A DNA stretch of 64,000 bases from Elephas maximus indicus (lineage: Eukaryota; Chordata; Mammalia; Proboscidea; Elephantidae), in the NCBI RefSeq assembly GCF_024166365.1, contig NC_064830.1, positions 87,724,721 through 87,788,720 of the forward strand. The letters are read 5' to 3'. A program made the translations under genes and the position numbers. The notes under the pieces are model-generated. The model made no database searches and was not told the DNA's origin. It saw only the letters and a list, made by a program, of their open reading frames with translations. Shown here piece after piece: positions 63,961-64,000 of this stretch; positions within the stretch are counted from its first letter, which is position 1; each line of letters begins with the position of its first letter.

Positions 63961-64000
63961 GACTTCCACTCAGTGTGACTGATGGCCTCTGGGCCGACTG

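Noticed and set aside
63904-63978. 24-codon ATG frame in the CpG island as the IL21R start
   Set aside because: It does not resemble a signal peptide and is stopped quickly; the human first exon is non-coding.

Overview
The window is vertebrate nuclear DNA from an afrotherian mammal, most likely a paenungulate (elephant, sea cow or hyrax group). About thirty copies of the tRNA-derived AfroSINE are scattered on both strands. Many lack a ~45-nt internal block, which is the hallmark I recall for the paenungulate-specific AfroSINE subfamily. A 5'-truncated RTE LINE and L1 elements with unfamiliar 3' ends fit the same picture. The species cannot be fixed from the sequence alone.

The only protein-coding gene is the 3' part of IL4R (interleukin-4 receptor alpha) on the + strand. 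Eight coding exons lie at 3204-3357, 4862-5013, 6192-6343, 11162-11318, 15474-15573, 17677-17755, 19842-19891 and 20851-22420. Every junction has AG/GT signals and the phases join without a frameshift. They encode two fibronectin-III-like domains with a WSEWS motif, one membrane segment, a Box1-like segment and a long tail carrying NPxY, three GY-x-x-F and one ITIM-like tyrosine motif. The signal-peptide exon lies before the window. A 3' UTR of about 1.1 kb, itself carrying an AfroSINE, probably ends just after an ATTAAA signal at 23499.

From about 23.5 to 63.7 kb no gene is supported. The DNA holds MIR and L2 relics, hAT and Tigger-type DNA transposons, LTR-like elements, AfroSINEs, and two layered L1 nests at 42.3-47.4 kb and 54.6-60.7 kb. 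Target-site duplications allow the order of insertion to be read there. A local duplication (23.64-23.97 / 24.68-25.37 kb) and two degenerate minisatellites also occur. The window ends in a small CpG island (about 63.72-63.95 kb). By synteny with human, where IL21R lies about 40 kb downstream of IL4R in the same orientation, this is probably the IL21R promoter or non-coding first exon.

No new multi-gene system is present. The points most worth a second look are the altered IL-4-contact loop of this IL4R, its Val/Arg residues at two human polymorphic positions, a tRNA-Gly/RTE composite retroposon, and the nested L1 structures.
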